Shown: positions 25,729-35,776 of the stretch, piece by piece
How the letters are laid out: each line of letters starts with the position of its first letter
Numbering within the stretch: position 1 is the stretch's first letter
Assembly (NCBI GenBank): GCA_002401955.1
Contig: NVUQ01000001.1
Location: 62,001 to 126,000 of the forward strand
From: Flavobacteriales bacterium
GTDB taxonomy: Bacteria; Bacteroidota; Bacteroidia; Flavobacteriales_E; Vicingaceae
DNA: 64,000 nucleotides
Direction of reading: 5' to 3'
Translations under genes and position numbers: made by a program
The notes under the pieces: model-generated
Databases searched by the model: none
Told to the model about the DNA's origin: nothing
Seen by the model: only the letters and a program-made list of their open reading frames with translations

Positions 25729-27597
25729 TTAAATCAAATTATTATTAATCATATAGAATTTTAACAAATATAAATTCCAAATTAATTTACGATGATTTCT
25801 TTTTTTGTCAAAATGCTCTTTTAAAATATGTTGAATATAATTTTGATTAAAATAAGAGTCTTCGCTTAATAGGATGCTCGTTATTTCTTCTTTCAAGTCT
25901 TCTCGAATCCATTGGGATAAAGGGATTCCAAAACCTTTTTTTGAACGACTTGTAATGTTTTGAGGAAGTTTGTTTTCCATCATTTTTTTTAACAAATGCT
26001 TACCGCTAAAACCTTTGAGTTTATATTTTTGAGGAATAGTATTTACAAACTCAACAACATCTTTATCTAAAAAAGGAGACCTAACTTCCAAAGAATTGAG
26101 CATACTTGCACGATCTACTTTTACTAAAATGTCATCAAGTAGGTAGGTTTGATAATAGTAGTAAGTGATTTTATCAAAATTTGACCATTCTTTATTCGCG
26201 TTGCTAAAGTGACTGTCAATTATATTTAATCCCGTATTATCTTGTAAGCTAGCGTAAACTTCTGGTTTGAATAGTCGCTTTTTTTCATCTGGGGTAAAAC
26301 TTCCCAACCAAAGTTGATGAATATGGTTTTTCTTACTTAAGAATCCTCTTAAATATTGTTTGATTTTAAAATCTAAGCTTATATTATTGTCATTCACCTT
26401 CATTAATCCATTGGTCATTTTAAGAAGAGCTGAAGGGATAGCATTTGGAAGTGAAGCCAAAGGTTGTGTAAAGTAATTTGAAACGAAAGTAGGGTATCCT
26501 GCAAGTAGCTCGTCACTGCCATCACCACCTAAAGCAACAGTTACATGATTCTTAGTAAATTCAGATAAGAAATAGGTAGGTATTAAAGAAGCATCAGCAA
26601 AAGGTTCATCAATATTTTTGTAAATTTTATTGATGAGCTCCAGTGTTTTGTTTTGCGTTAAAATTCCTGTATGGTGTTCAGTATCTAAATGTTGTGCAAC
26701 TTGTTTGGCGTAGTTTGTTTCATCATAGCTTTTGTCTTCAAAACCGATTGAAAAAGTTTTTATTCGATTGCTAGAGTTCTTTTGAGCATAATAAGCAATG
26801 GTAGAACTGTCTAATCCTCCACTTAAAAAAACACCTAAAGGAACATCACTCATCAAGCGTTTTTTTGTGGCGTTATTTAAAAGAGAGTCTAATTTTTCTG
26901 AAGCATTGTTAAATGTAATGTCATCGTTTTTTGTAAAGTTATGCTGCCAATACGCTTCTTTTATAACTACATGATTATTCTTAACGACCAAGTAATGTCC
27001 TGGTTCTAGTTTTGATACATTTTTTATAATGCTATTGGGGGTTGGTACATAATCAAAAGTGAGGTATTGGTTAACTGCTTCAATGTTAAGCTCTTTAGTT
27101 ACTTTCGGATGTTTTAAGATTGATTTTAGCTCAGATCCGAATACAAAACAACTGTTTGTAGTTGTGTAGTATAGGGGTTTTTTCCCCATGATATCTCTAG
27201 CTAAAAATAGTGATTGATCTTCAAAATCATAGATTGCAAAGGCAAACATACCTTTCATCTTATCCAACATTTTTATTCCATGTTCTTTATAAAGATAAAG
27301 TAATACCTCTGTATCAGTGTTGTTATGAAATTCGTATTTATTGCTGAGTTCCTTTTTTAAGGAAATGTAATTGTAAATTTCTCCATTGAAAACAATAGCA
27401 ATTTTTCTATCTGAACTAAACATCGGCTGATTTCCACCTGGATTTAGATCCAAGATTGAAAGCCTTGCGTGAGCTAAACCTAAATTAGCTTGGATAAAGG
27501 TGTCTTGTATATCAGGCCCACGATGTTTGATGGCCTGAATCATATTTTTCAATATAGACTCATCACCTGCGCCAGTATAGCCTGCAATTCCACACAT
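25729..27597 (-). CDS. asnB: Asparagine synthase-type glutamine amidotransferase
   Basis: I place the start at 27597 so that the protein begins Met-Cys-Gly-Ile-Ala-Gly; class II glutaminases need Cys2 as N-terminal nucleophile after Met removal. A further-upstream in-frame ATG at 27636 would bury it behind 13 residues and overlap the preceding gene. The 622-residue enzyme has the Ntn glutaminase domain (with IKHRGPD and VFNGEIYNY) and a synthetase domain with the ATP-binding SGGLDSS. AsnB amidates aspartate; paralogues in glycan loci may amidate sugar carboxylates. The start lies 1 bp after the preceding methyltransferase stop. Confidence 0.9.
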   Translation of the reverse strand: MCGIAGYTGAGDESILKNMIQAIKHRGPDIQDTFIQANLGLAHARLSILDLNPGGNQPMFSSDRKIAIVFNGEIYNYISLKKELSNKYEFHNNTDTEVLLYLYKEHGIKMLDKMKGMFAFAIYDFEDQSLFLARDIMGKKPLYYTTTNSCFVFGSELKSILKHPKVTKELNIEAVNQYLTFDYVPTPNSIIKNVSKLEPGHYLVVKNNHVVIKEAYWQHNFTKNDDITFNNASEKLDSLLNNATKKRLMSDVPLGVFLSGGLDSSTIAYYAQKNSSNRIKTFSIGFEDKSYDETNYAKQVAQHLDTEHHTGILTQNKTLELINKIYKNIDEPFADASLIPTYFLSEFTKNHVTVALGGDGSDELLAGYPTFVSNYFTQPLASLPNAIPSALLKMTNGLMKVNDNNISLDFKIKQYLRGFLSKKNHIHQLWLGSFTPDEKKRLFKPEVYASLQDNTGLNIIDSHFSNANKEWSNFDKITYYYYQTYLLDDILVKVDRASMLNSLEVRSPFLDKDVVEFVNTIPQKYKLKGFSGKHLLKKMMENKLPQNITSRSKKGFGIPLSQWIREDLKEEITSILLSEDSYFNQNYIQHILKEHFDKKRNHRKLIWNLYLLKFYMINNNLI

Positions 27598-27598
27598 C

Positions 27599-28429
27599 TC
27601 AGACTTTTTTTCCCCCGAATTTCCAAGAGTTTCCATTTCTGAAAATGATATATGTTGATTCTTGGTTTATGGAATGATTAGAACCTAACCATGCTAAGAT
27701 CTCGTTTTTACTTAGATAAGTGGTTTGGGGTGTTACTAATTGATCAAAAGCAACATGTCGAAAAAATGAAAATCCTCTTTCTCCGATCCAAATCATATAA
27801 TCGTAAAGGGGTAAGTTGGTTTTTATTTTTTTCAGAAACGGAATAGTTTTTATCAATTTTCCATATCCATAAAATGGAATTGCTAAGGGAGTAGCAATAA
27901 AATATTTAGTCAACCACCAAGGTAATTTTGATGCGATTTTTCTGATAGGTTCAACGGTATAAATGATTAGTTTATTTCCTTCTTTAGCGTAAACCCATCC
28001 ATGAAAACGGCCGCCATTTTTTGTGTTTTTTATTAGGGCGTCAAATCCTTCTTTAGGCTTCTTTAAATGGTGTAAAACACCAATGGAATAAACAAGGTCA
28101 TAACCATCACTTTCGAATGAAGTTAGGTCGTGTTGTAAGACTTGAAAATTTTCAAAATTCGTTAGGTTCATGTTCTTTTTACAAGAAAGAACAGAATCAC
28201 CAAGATCCACACCGGTAATGGTCGATGGATTCCATTGAGTCATATGAGTAAGTAAGCTTCCGTTACCACAACCTAGCTCTAAAACACTCTTTGATTGAAT
28301 ATCAGTTTGTTTAAGAGGAGCAAACCAGTCTTCGAATTGTTCAAAGGTATAAACGGATCCAGTAGGGAGATTATTCCATGAACTGGCGAACGCATCTGCA
28401 GTATTAGTATCTAAGACTTTTTTCATCAA
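27599..28429 (-). CDS. Class I SAM-dependent methyltransferase
   Basis: The 276-residue protein has motif I VLELGCGNGSLLTHM (about 49-63), acidic motif ITGVDLG, and YDLVYSIGVLHHLKKP (about 109-124), all diagnostic of Methyltransf_11/25-type enzymes. The C-terminal part (about 155-276) is specific to the protein. Its start overlaps the upstream methyltransferase gene by 4 bp. Probably methylates a sugar of the polysaccharide. Confidence 0.85.
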   Translation of the reverse strand: MMKKVLDTNTADAFASSWNNLPTGSVYTFEQFEDWFAPLKQTDIQSKSVLELGCGNGSLLTHMTQWNPSTITGVDLGDSVLSCKKNMNLTNFENFQVLQHDLTSFESDGYDLVYSIGVLHHLKKPKEGFDALIKNTKNGGRFHGWVYAKEGNKLIIYTVEPIRKIASKLPWWLTKYFIATPLAIPFYGYGKLIKTIPFLKKIKTNLPLYDYMIWIGERGFSFFRHVAFDQLVTPQTTYLSKNEILAWLGSNHSINQESTYIIFRNGNSWKFGGKKV

Positions 28430-29001
28430 AGTTTTTTTTCTTCTTTAGTGAAAATAAATTCAATTTCTTCAAAGCCCCCAACCCAAAAACACCATACTCT
28501 GCTGCAAAGTTGAGGAGATAATTTTGCGAAAAAATTAATGAATGTGTTGACAATCTTCATGAAAAAAATTGTGATTTTTCCAACCCCCATATAAGGTAAG
28601 AGATGAAAAAAAGCGAAATAGTGTAATTCCATTTTTTCAAGTTTCAAGGGAATTCCATAATACCCTGATTTCGTAAAATTAGGATTGAAATAATACGGAA
28701 AAGTTACATCAAAACCAGCTTTATGTTCTGAATGTGTAAGTCCTCTACTGAAATGAGGGACTTTGATATGTGCGGTTCCACCAGGTTTTAAAATTCTATA
28801 AATTTCCTTCATAATTTCGAAGGGTTTATCCAAATGCTCCAACACATGACTCGCTAGAATATAGTCAAATTCGTTATCTTTAAAAGGGTATGGGGTTACA
28901 TTCAAATTATGCTGTACATCAATATTTATATGCGAATGAAAGTCAACATTAACAAAACCTTCTTTGTAATCAATGCCGCACCCTAAATTTAATTTATTCA
29001 T
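28426..29001 (-). CDS. Class I SAM-dependent methyltransferase, small
   Basis: The 191-residue protein begins with motif I at the N-terminus (KLNLGCGIDYKEGFVNVD), then DNEFDYILASHVLEHLDKP and the RILKPGGTAHIKVPHFSRG segment. It resembles small methyltransferases found in O-antigen loci. Overlaps the next gene by 4 bp and starts 3 bp after the GT2 gene stop. Confidence 0.85.
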   Translation of the reverse strand: MNKLNLGCGIDYKEGFVNVDFHSHINIDVQHNLNVTPYPFKDNEFDYILASHVLEHLDKPFEIMKEIYRILKPGGTAHIKVPHFSRGLTHSEHKAGFDVTFPYYFNPNFTKSGYYGIPLKLEKMELHYFAFFHLLPYMGVGKITIFFMKIVNTFINFFAKLSPQLCSRVWCFWVGGFEEIEFIFTKEEKKL

Positions 29002-29004
29002 ATG

Positions 29005-29949
29005 TCAAAAATTTATTTTTTCTTTAACGTCATATGGTGTTTTTTGTTGACTTTCATAATAAGTTCGCACTAAAATTTCGGCTAATACGCCCAATAAGAT
29101 CATTAATAAACCTACAATAAAAAACATGCTGGAAATAGTCAGTAATGGAGTTTGAACCAAATCTTTTAATCCTGTTATTTTATAATAAATTGCTAAACCA
29201 ATTAATAAAAATGAAATAAGTAAGCTAATAATACCAGCACCACCAAAAAAATGGATAGGACGAGTCATAAACCTATCTAAAAATTTTATAAGTAGTAAAT
29301 CTAGAATTACTTTATAAATTCTAAATAATCCATAATTGCTTTTTCCAAATTGCCTAGGTGTATATTTTACAGGTGCCTCTGTTATTTTTCCTCCTTGCCA
29401 CTTACAATAAACTGGAATGAATCTGTGCATTTGTCCATACAGTTTAACATGCTGGATTACTTCTCGTTTATATGCTTTTAGCGTACAGCCATAGTCATGT
29501 AGGTGAACACCAGAAATTTTACTAATTAATTTATTAGCCAGTAATGAAGGTAGTTTTCTTTGTAAGAACTTTCCTTTCCATCTATTTTTTCGCCATCCAC
29601 TTACTACATCATATCCTTCTCCTAATTTACTAATTAGCTTAGGGATGTCAGCAGGATCATTCTCTAAATCACTATCTATTAATATGATAATGTCTCCTGT
29701 AGCATTTTGTATTCCTGCGTTTATGGCTGCAGTTTGACCAAAGTTTCTTCTAAAATTTATTAGTTTTATAGCATGATTAGTAGCGGAAACGTTTTTTAAA
29801 GCTTGCCAAGAATTATCTTTCGACCCATCATTGATAGCAATAATTTCGTATTCATATTGTGATACATTTTCTATTAAACGCTGAAAAAAGAGAGGTATTC
29901 CTTCTTCTTCATTATAAATTGGAGTTACTACCGTTATTCTTTGTTTCAT
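29005..29949 (-). CDS. Polyisoprenyl-phosphate glycosyltransferase (GT2, DPM/ArnC-like)
   Basis: The 314-residue protein has a GT2 catalytic domain (TVVTPIYNEEEGIPLFF; INDGSKDNSW; LIDSDLENDP as DXD) and two C-terminal membrane helices (about 232-256 and 267-292). This layout is that of enzymes that load a sugar onto undecaprenyl phosphate. The neighbouring GT-C-like gene downstream (29946) would be a natural user of such a lipid-linked donor. The start overlaps the preceding gene by 4 bp. Confidence 0.9.
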   Translation of the reverse strand: MKQRITVVTPIYNEEEGIPLFFQRLIENVSQYEYEIIAINDGSKDNSWQALKNVSATNHAIKLINFRRNFGQTAAINAGIQNATGDIIILIDSDLENDPADIPKLISKLGEGYDVVSGWRKNRWKGKFLQRKLPSLLANKLISKISGVHLHDYGCTLKAYKREVIQHVKLYGQMHRFIPVYCKWQGGKITEAPVKYTPRQFGKSNYGLFRIYKVILDLLLIKFLDRFMTRPIHFFGGAGIISLLISFLLIGLAIYYKITGLKDLVQTPLLTISSMFFIVGLLMILLGVLAEILVRTYYESQQKTPYDVKEKINF

Positions 29950-31409
29950 TTAATAGTTAACTTATTGGATGAATATATTTTTTTATATGTCCATATTACC
30001 GAATACACAGCACATATGACTACAAAAGGCCAAGCAGGAACAAAGTAGCGAGCCTCAGTAAATCTAAAAATTATTGAATGTATTACAATCGTGTAAACAA
30101 AAATACCTGTAATTAATGATATGATATGAAAAAGTATAGATTTTTTTGTCATAAGAAGAAGACCTAAGAATCCCATTATCAAAGTAACTAAATAAAGCAA
30201 TGAATAGAAAACTTTAATAATGTATTCGTATGTATTTAGTTCAGCCGCAGATTTAGAGAAAAGATTATAAGTACCACTATGAATTAACATGTCATGAGTT
30301 AAAATTAAAGGAGCTTTAACATAAAAAAGAAAGGGTTTTTCATCCTTAATGGATTGTGTGTATTTATCCATACTTTTTTTTATTTCATTTCTACATTTTA
30401 TTTTTTCGAAAGAAGTTAATTGGTCGTAAATAACGAGCTTTTCCCTAATTAATTTTAAGCTATCTAGATTAAATTTAGAGGTGTATATATAGTCTGGGAT
30501 TTTTGCAGATTTATCAACTCCTTTACCGAAGTGTTGATCAGCTCCTTTCCCGAACCACCTAATTTCTGAACCTGTGTCCCAGTGTTCGTGACTTCCTCCC
30601 CAACTTTTTAAAAAATTCCAGGTTAAATAGTAAGGGTCTGATTCATATGAAGGGTGAATTATTGTAGTTGTAAAAAGGGTTACCTTATTGTGATGAATAT
30701 AATTACGTATCATCCACGAACCATCAATTATTAGAAATGAGCTGATAAAAATGAGGGTTTTGGTTATTAATTGTTTTTCTTTTACTGAATGCTTAATCAA
30801 TATGATTATCATGAGAAGAATTAAAGGTGCAAATACCGGTTTTAAGAATATGACTTCTGTTATGGTTAATCCAGATAAAAATAAATATGATAGTTTATGA
30901 TTTTTAATATATTTTAAGAGAAAGAATACTGTGATAATTAAAAAAGAGGTACTTAAACTTTCCGTAAGAATATGTGAGTTCCATATACTAGTGTAGGTGG
31001 AAATTGCATAAAGGAAAAAAGTGCAATAGAAGTATAATTTTCTCTTAAAAATAAGCTGAGCAATTCTAGCTAACAAATAGACAGTTATTGAATCTAACAG
31101 CAATTGGAATACTATTAAGGCGTTTAAGGCTATTGCTTTTGGTAAAAAATAATGTAAAATGAGATAAAATAAGCCATAGCCAGGCATTCTAAAATCGGGT
31201 GAATAATTACCTTCTTTGATTAGATTTTCTATTGGTTCAGTATAGCCAATTGAATCTCCTCCAAAAAATCCAAAAAACCCGACAATATTGTTAGAACCAT
31301 CTAGAAAGAATAAGAGTAGCAGTAATTTGAAAAATAGAGCAATTAAACACCAAAATTTCCAATTACTAGCTTTGGGAAAAAAATCAGATTTAAACCATAG
31401 TTTTTTCAT
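29946..31409 (-). CDS. GT-C membrane glycosyltransferase-like protein (ArnT/PMT type)
   Basis: The 487-residue protein has about ten membrane helices and a lumenal acidic loop after the first helix, the layout of GT39/GT83-type enzymes that use polyprenyl-phosphate sugars; a PGYGLFYLIL segment follows the first loop. I prefer the ATG at 31409 (MKKLWFKSDFF) over 31436, which would deepen the overlap with the upstream epimerase gene from 20 to 47 bp. It is coupled by 4 bp to the DPM-like gene. Substrate unknown. Confidence 0.75.
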   Translation of the reverse strand: MKKLWFKSDFFPKASNWKFWCLIALFFKLLLLLFFLDGSNNIVGFFGFFGGDSIGYTEPIENLIKEGNYSPDFRMPGYGLFYLILHYFLPKAIALNALIVFQLLLDSITVYLLARIAQLIFKRKLYFYCTFFLYAISTYTSIWNSHILTESLSTSFLIITVFFLLKYIKNHKLSYLFLSGLTITEVIFLKPVFAPLILLMIIILIKHSVKEKQLITKTLIFISSFLIIDGSWMIRNYIHHNKVTLFTTTIIHPSYESDPYYLTWNFLKSWGGSHEHWDTGSEIRWFGKGADQHFGKGVDKSAKIPDYIYTSKFNLDSLKLIREKLVIYDQLTSFEKIKCRNEIKKSMDKYTQSIKDEKPFLFYVKAPLILTHDMLIHSGTYNLFSKSAAELNTYEYIIKVFYSLLYLVTLIMGFLGLLLMTKKSILFHIISLITGIFVYTIVIHSIIFRFTEARYFVPAWPFVVICAVYSVIWTYKKIYSSNKLTIK

Positions 31410-32358
31410 ACCATTGTTTAAACAATTTGAGACCATCGTTCATTGATGTCTTGGGTGTGTAATTAATGTAAGAACTGGCTTTTTCAATGTCAGCATAAGT
31501 CCGGTCAACATCTCCCTGTTGCATTGGAATATGATTTTTCTTGAATGTTAAACCCGTTGTTTTTTCAATAAGATCAATTAATTCTATAAGTGTTATAGGG
31601 GAGTGGTTTCCTAAATTAATAGTTTCATAAATATTTTGTTTATTATTTAACTTAGTTAACGAAGAAATAATTCCTGTAACAATGTCATCTATAAATGTAT
31701 AGTCTCTACTCGTAGAACCATCTCCATATAATTCTATAGGCTCATTAGCATATAGTAATTTAAAGAATTTATGGATGGCTAAATCTGGTCGTTGCCTTGG
31801 ACCGTAAACTGTAAAGAATCGAAGATTAATGACATCAATGCCATATAAACTATGAAAAGTGTGCGTTAGCAATTCTCCTGATTTTTTTGAAGCTGCATAA
31901 GGAGAAATTGGAAAGTCTACATTATCATTTTCATGATAAGGGATTTTAACGTTATTCCCATAAACAGAAGAGGAGGAGGAGAAAATTAATTTTTTAACAT
32001 TAAATTTCTGCATCATTTCAAGTATATTCAGTGTGCCAGTAACGTTTACGTCAAAGTACTCAGAAGGAGTCTCAATAGATGGTCTAACCCCAGCTTTTGC
32101 AGCCAAATGAATAACACTAATTATTTTATAATTTTCGAATACTCTTTTTAGAGACGATTTATCTCTAATATCACCCTCTATGAATGTGAATAAATCCGAT
32201 TTTTCAGCCGTTTGAATGTTTAATAATTTACGCTCTTTCGAGTAGAAATTATCAAGATTGTCTAAGCAAATAACTGGTTGCTTTTGTTCGATAAGTTTAT
32301 CGACTAGGTTAGAGCCTATAAATCCACAACCCCCTGTTACTAATACATGTTCAATCAT
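31390..32358 (-). CDS. NAD-dependent sugar epimerase (UDP-glucuronate/UDP-glucose 4-epimerase-like)
   Basis: The 322-residue extended SDR has the NAD-binding GGCGFIGS (9-16), catalytic SSSSVYG and YAASK (Y-x3-K) motifs, and HLAAKAGVRPSIETP, which is typical of UDP-glucuronate 4-epimerases. RFFTVYGPRQRPDLA supports that subgroup, but the substrate is not certain. It heads the minus-strand block, facing the Wzt gene across a 213-bp divergent region. Confidence 0.87.
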   Translation of the reverse strand: MIEHVLVTGGCGFIGSNLVDKLIEQKQPVICLDNLDNFYSKERKLLNIQTAEKSDLFTFIEGDIRDKSSLKRVFENYKIISVIHLAAKAGVRPSIETPSEYFDVNVTGTLNILEMMQKFNVKKLIFSSSSSVYGNNVKIPYHENDNVDFPISPYAASKKSGELLTHTFHSLYGIDVINLRFFTVYGPRQRPDLAIHKFFKLLYANEPIELYGDGSTSRDYTFIDDIVTGIISSLTKLNNKQNIYETINLGNHSPITLIELIDLIEKTTGLTFKKNHIPMQQGDVDRTYADIEKASSYINYTPKTSMNDGLKLFKQWYEKTMV

Positions 32359-32416
32359 TTGCTATATATAGCTTTTATTTAAATAAAGGAAAGTTATTTA
32401 CCTGTGCCTCTTGATG

Positions 32417-32424
32417 CAAAACTA
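32417..32424 (-). promoter_or_regulatory. Candidate -7 promoter box for the minus-strand polysaccharide block
   Basis: The minus-strand sequence TAGTTTTG matches TAnnTTTG and lies 58 bases before the epimerase start at 32358, within the divergent region of the polysaccharide locus. Confidence 0.4.
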
Positions 32425-32531
32425 ATTAAAAATAATTAGAAGATTGATACAGGATGAGTAAGTTAGGTTGCTCGATTTTTATAAGTTTGGAAAATTAGTG
32501 TTTGAAAGAAAAAAAGCCAGAAAATTTCTTG

Positions 32532-32539
32532 TATTTTTG
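32532..32539 (+). promoter_or_regulatory. Candidate -7 promoter box for wzt and the plus-strand block
   Basis: TATTTTTG matches TAnnTTTG and lies 32 bases before the wzt ATG. A TTTG at 32501-32504 is present but at a spacing of 27, longer than usual. Confidence 0.45.
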
Positions 32540-32571
32540 ATTTCAAATTAATTTATAAAATTAACTTCTTA

Positions 32572-33783
32572 ATGGGTAATACTGCTATCATTGTAGATAA
32601 TCTTTGGAAAGGATATCAATTGGGTAATAAGTCCGGAAACTTACGTGAGGTATTGTCCAACCCATTCTCATCGAATAAAAAAAAAGAGGAGACCTTTTGG
32701 GCTTTGGAGGATGTGAGTTTCGAAATTAAGCAAGGGGAGGCAGTTGGTATCATTGGGAAGAATGGGGCAGGAAAAAGTACCCTGCTGAAAATTTTGAGTC
32801 GTATAACTGTGCCAACAAAAGGGAGCTTTGAAATGAATGGACGGGTTGCTTCTTTATTGGAAGTTGGAACCGGATTTCATCCTGAATTAACAGGAAGAGA
32901 GAATATTTACTTGAACGGTACTATATTGGGAATGAATCGTGCAGAAGTTAAAAGTAGATTTGACGAAATAGTTGATTTTAGCGGAGTAGAAAAATTTATA
33001 GACACCCCTGTAAAACGCTATAGTTCAGGGATGTATGTTCGATTGGCTTTTGCTGTTGCTGCCCACTTAGAACCTGAAATATTGATCGTGGATGAGGTGT
33101 TAGCAGTTGGTGATGCTGAATTTCAAAAAAAGTGTTTGGGGAAAATGAAAGATGCGAGTGCAAATGAGGGTAGAACTGTTGTGTTTGTAAGCCACAATAT
33201 GGGAACTATTAATCAATTGTGTGAAAAAAGTATCTTACTTAATAGTGGCAAAGTAGGGCTTATAGGAAGTTCGGAGATGGTAACACAAGCATATAATTAT
33301 ATTGGAAGCGCTGAAGTGTTTAAAGGTAAGGAGGATTCTGTGGATGAAATCTTCATCAAAAAAATAGAGACATTTAATTCAAAAAATGAAAGTACTTTTA
33401 CTTTTTCTCATTCCGAAAACATTAATCTTAGACTGACTATAGGAATTAATAATTTTGAGTCGTTTCAAAATATTGGATTAGCATTCTTAACCAGAGAGAA
33501 AAACCGAGTATTTACAGTCAATAAGTCATTGCAAGATTTTTATCAAGAAGGCGATGAAGAATTAACAGTAGATTTTATTATTCAAGGAGGCTTAATAGCT
33601 CCAATGGACTATTCTTTTTTAGTGGCGTTAAATACGAGGTCAGGACAAATGACTTATGAAGTTCAAGAGGATGTCTGTCCAATTAAAGTGTACGATGATG
33701 GAACAGACTTTGCTTTTGCAGAAGGATATAATTATGGGTCGATCATATATGAAGATAAATGGAATTTAATCGATAGAAAGTAA
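32572..33783 (+). CDS. wzt: Polysaccharide ABC transporter ATP-binding protein (Wzt)
   Basis: The 403-residue ATPase has Walker [10 protein letters not shown] (62-70), [11 protein letters not shown] (106-116, the Wzt hallmark Q-loop region), the ABC signature YSSGM (150-154) and Walker B ILIVDE (170-175). Residues about 250-403 form a Wzt_C-like beta-sandwich, which in homologues binds the modified end of the O-polysaccharide. It should work with the Wzm permease encoded almost 6 kb further on (39522). The two are not adjacent here, which is unusual. Confidence 0.94.
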   Translation: MGNTAIIVDNLWKGYQLGNKSGNLREVLSNPFSSNKKKEETFWALEDVSFEIKQGEAVGIIGKNGAGKSTLLKILSRITVPTKGSFEMNGRVASLLEVGTGFHPELTGRENIYLNGTILGMNRAEVKSRFDEIVDFSGVEKFIDTPVKRYSSGMYVRLAFAVAAHLEPEILIVDEVLAVGDAEFQKKCLGKMKDASANEGRTVVFVSHNMGTINQLCEKSILLNSGKVGLIGSSEMVTQAYNYIGSAEVFKGKEDSVDEIFIKKIETFNSKNESTFTFSHSENINLRLTIGINNFESFQNIGLAFLTREKNRVFTVNKSLQDFYQEGDEELTVDFIIQGGLIAPMDYSFLVALNTRSGQMTYEVQEDVCPIKVYDDGTDFAFAEGYNYGSIIYEDKWNLIDRK

Positions 33784-33810
33784 GGTTCAGGTTACAATTA
33801 AACGTAGAAA

Positions 33811-35049
33811 ATGAAGGAATCATATAAAGAAATAGATAAATGCAGAATATCTGGTAGCAGCAATTTAATTGATGTTTTATCATTGGGAGACCAGTATTTG
33901 ACTGGTGTTTTTCCGAGAACAATTGAAGAAAAAGTAACCAAAGGACCACTCGATTTAGTTTGGTGTCCAGATAGTGGCTTACTACAAATGAAGCATTCAT
34001 ATAGTTTAGATGAAATGTATGGTGACAATTACGGTTACCGTTCTGGTCTAAACGCCAGTATGGTTAAACACCTTACGCACAAAATACATACGCTTGAAAA
34101 ACTAGCTGAATTAAAGAATGGTGAGTTGGTAATAGATATAGGAAGTAATGATGCTACTTCTTTAAAAGCTTACAAAACTAGCTGTAAAAAAGTAGGGATA
34201 GACCCTACGGGGTTAAAATTTAAAGAGTATTATACAGATGACATAGAATTGATTCCAGACTTCTTTGATGCAACACTTTTTACCAACAAATTTCCAAATG
34301 AAAAAGCAAAAATAATTACATCTATAGCGATGTTTTATGATTTGGAGAGCCCAGTTCAATTTGTAAATGACATCTATCAATGTTTAGATGATAATGGTAT
34401 TTGGCATTTTGAACAAAGCTATATGCCATCTATGTTGCGAACGAATTCTTACGATACAATTTGCCATGAGCATTTGGAGTTTTATTCTTTTAAAGTGGTC
34501 AAGGAGTTGTTAGAAAGCTGCAACATGAAAATTATTGATGTTCAAATGAATGCAGTGAATGGAGGAAGTTTTGCAGTAACAGCGTCAAAAGAAGGTTCAG
34601 TATATAATCCTAATAATCCAATTATTAATTGGATGTTAAAACAGGAAGAAGATTTAGGCTTGGATACTCCAAAACCCTATAGAGATTTTGAAGAACGCGT
34701 TTTTAAGCACAAAAAAAACCTAACAGATTTAATCAATGCACTAGCAGAAGATGGGAAAAAGATTTTTGGTTACGGTGCATCAACTAAAGGCAATGTCTTA
34801 TTACAGTTTTGTGGGTTTACTACGAAGCAAATACCTTATATTGCTGAAGTAAATGAACAAAAATTTGGATGTTTTACTCCGGGAACAAATATTCCCATCA
34901 TCTCTGAAAAAGAAGCGCATGCTATGCAACCAGATTATTATTTGGTGCTTCCTTGGCATTTTAAAAATTCTATTTTAGAAAGAGAACAAGAGTTTTTAGA
35001 GAATGGAGGTAAATTTATTTTCCCACTTCCAGAAATCGAAATTGTTTAA
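33811..35049 (+). CDS. NDP-sugar C-methyltransferase-like SAM enzyme with degenerate zinc site
   Basis: The 412-residue protein has the three-part layout of sugar C-methyltransferases: N-terminal zinc-site domain (1-65), SAM Rossmann fold (about 85-215, ELVIDIGSNDATSLKAYK) and C-terminal C-methyltransferase domain (about 235-400, with FGYGASTKGNVLLQF). The usual zinc site of two CxxC pairs is degraded to C11-x2-S14 and C52-x2-S55, so zinc binding is probably lost. Such enzymes add a methyl branch to 4-keto sugars. Follows wzt by 27 bp. Confidence 0.85.
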   Translation: MKESYKEIDKCRISGSSNLIDVLSLGDQYLTGVFPRTIEEKVTKGPLDLVWCPDSGLLQMKHSYSLDEMYGDNYGYRSGLNASMVKHLTHKIHTLEKLAELKNGELVIDIGSNDATSLKAYKTSCKKVGIDPTGLKFKEYYTDDIELIPDFFDATLFTNKFPNEKAKIITSIAMFYDLESPVQFVNDIYQCLDDNGIWHFEQSYMPSMLRTNSYDTICHEHLEFYSFKVVKELLESCNMKIIDVQMNAVNGGSFAVTASKEGSVYNPNNPIINWMLKQEEDLGLDTPKPYRDFEERVFKHKKNLTDLINALAEDGKKIFGYGASTKGNVLLQFCGFTTKQIPYIAEVNEQKFGCFTPGTNIPIISEKEAHAMQPDYYLVLPWHFKNSILEREQEFLENGGKFIFPLPEIEIV

Positions 35050-35050
35050 A

Positions 35051-35776
35051 ATGCTAGTAAGATTAAAGGATTTCATAAAGAATACTACATATAAGCTCAT
35101 ACCCCCACCACGTATGAATGAGTCATTTAGTCAAGCTGGGGAAGACTGTTGTTATGGATTTCTATTTTCAGAATTGAATATTAATAAGCCTTCATATTTA
35201 GAACTAGGAGTATGTAGACCGATAAAAGGGTCAAATACTTATCGCTTTTACAAGCAAGGTGGAAAAGGAGTCTTAGTAGAAGCTGATAGTACACAGATAA
35301 AGCTGATTAAAGAAAAAAGGCCAAATGATTTGATTCTTAACATTGGAGTATCTACAAAAAGCGCTACAGAAGCTGATTTTTATGTTTTTGATGTTGAGGG
35401 ATACAATACATTTTCGAAAGAAGAAGCTTTAAATCGAGAAAAAAATAGTGATAGTAAAATTGTTAGAACAGATAAAGTGGTATTAAAACCAATTAACGCC
35501 ATTATCAAAGAAAACTTCGAAACCTACCCAGATTTTTTATCAATAGATATTGAAGGCTTGGATTTTGAAGTATTAAAAACCTTAGATTTAGAGAGGTATC
35601 CTATTCCTGTAATTTGTGCTGAAACATGTGCTTTTTCAGAAACACACATTAAACCTAAAGATAAATCAATTGAAAAATTTATGTTGACACAAGGTTACTT
35701 TTTGTATGCCGATACCTATATAAATTCCATTTTTGTAAATGATAGTTGGTTTTATAGTGTTAAACGACAAGAATGA
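35051..35776 (+). CDS. FkbM family methyltransferase
   Basis: I choose the ATG at 35051, one base after the upstream stop, over 35003, which would overlap that gene by 47 bp. The 241-residue protein has the FkbM pattern: SQAGEDCCYGFLF, SYLELGVCRPIKGSNTY, GVLVEADS, and FLSIDIEGLDFEVLKTLD (acidic motif near the active site). FkbM enzymes O-methylate sugars or polyketides. In this locus it may cap or decorate the glycan. Ends in a 4-bp overlap with the next gene. Confidence 0.87.
   Translation: MLVRLKDFIKNTTYKLIPPPRMNESFSQAGEDCCYGFLFSELNINKPSYLELGVCRPIKGSNTYRFYKQGGKGVLVEADSTQIKLIKEKRPNDLILNIGVSTKSATEADFYVFDVEGYNTFSKEEALNREKNSDSKIVRTDKVVLKPINAIIKENFETYPDFLSIDIEGLDFEVLKTLDLERYPIPVICAETCAFSETHIKPKDKSIEKFMLTQGYFLYADTYINSIFVNDSWFYSVKRQE

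Noticed and set aside
27598-27636. Upstream start for the asparagine synthase gene
   Set aside because: It would place 13 residues before the essential N-terminal Cys and overlap the preceding gene.
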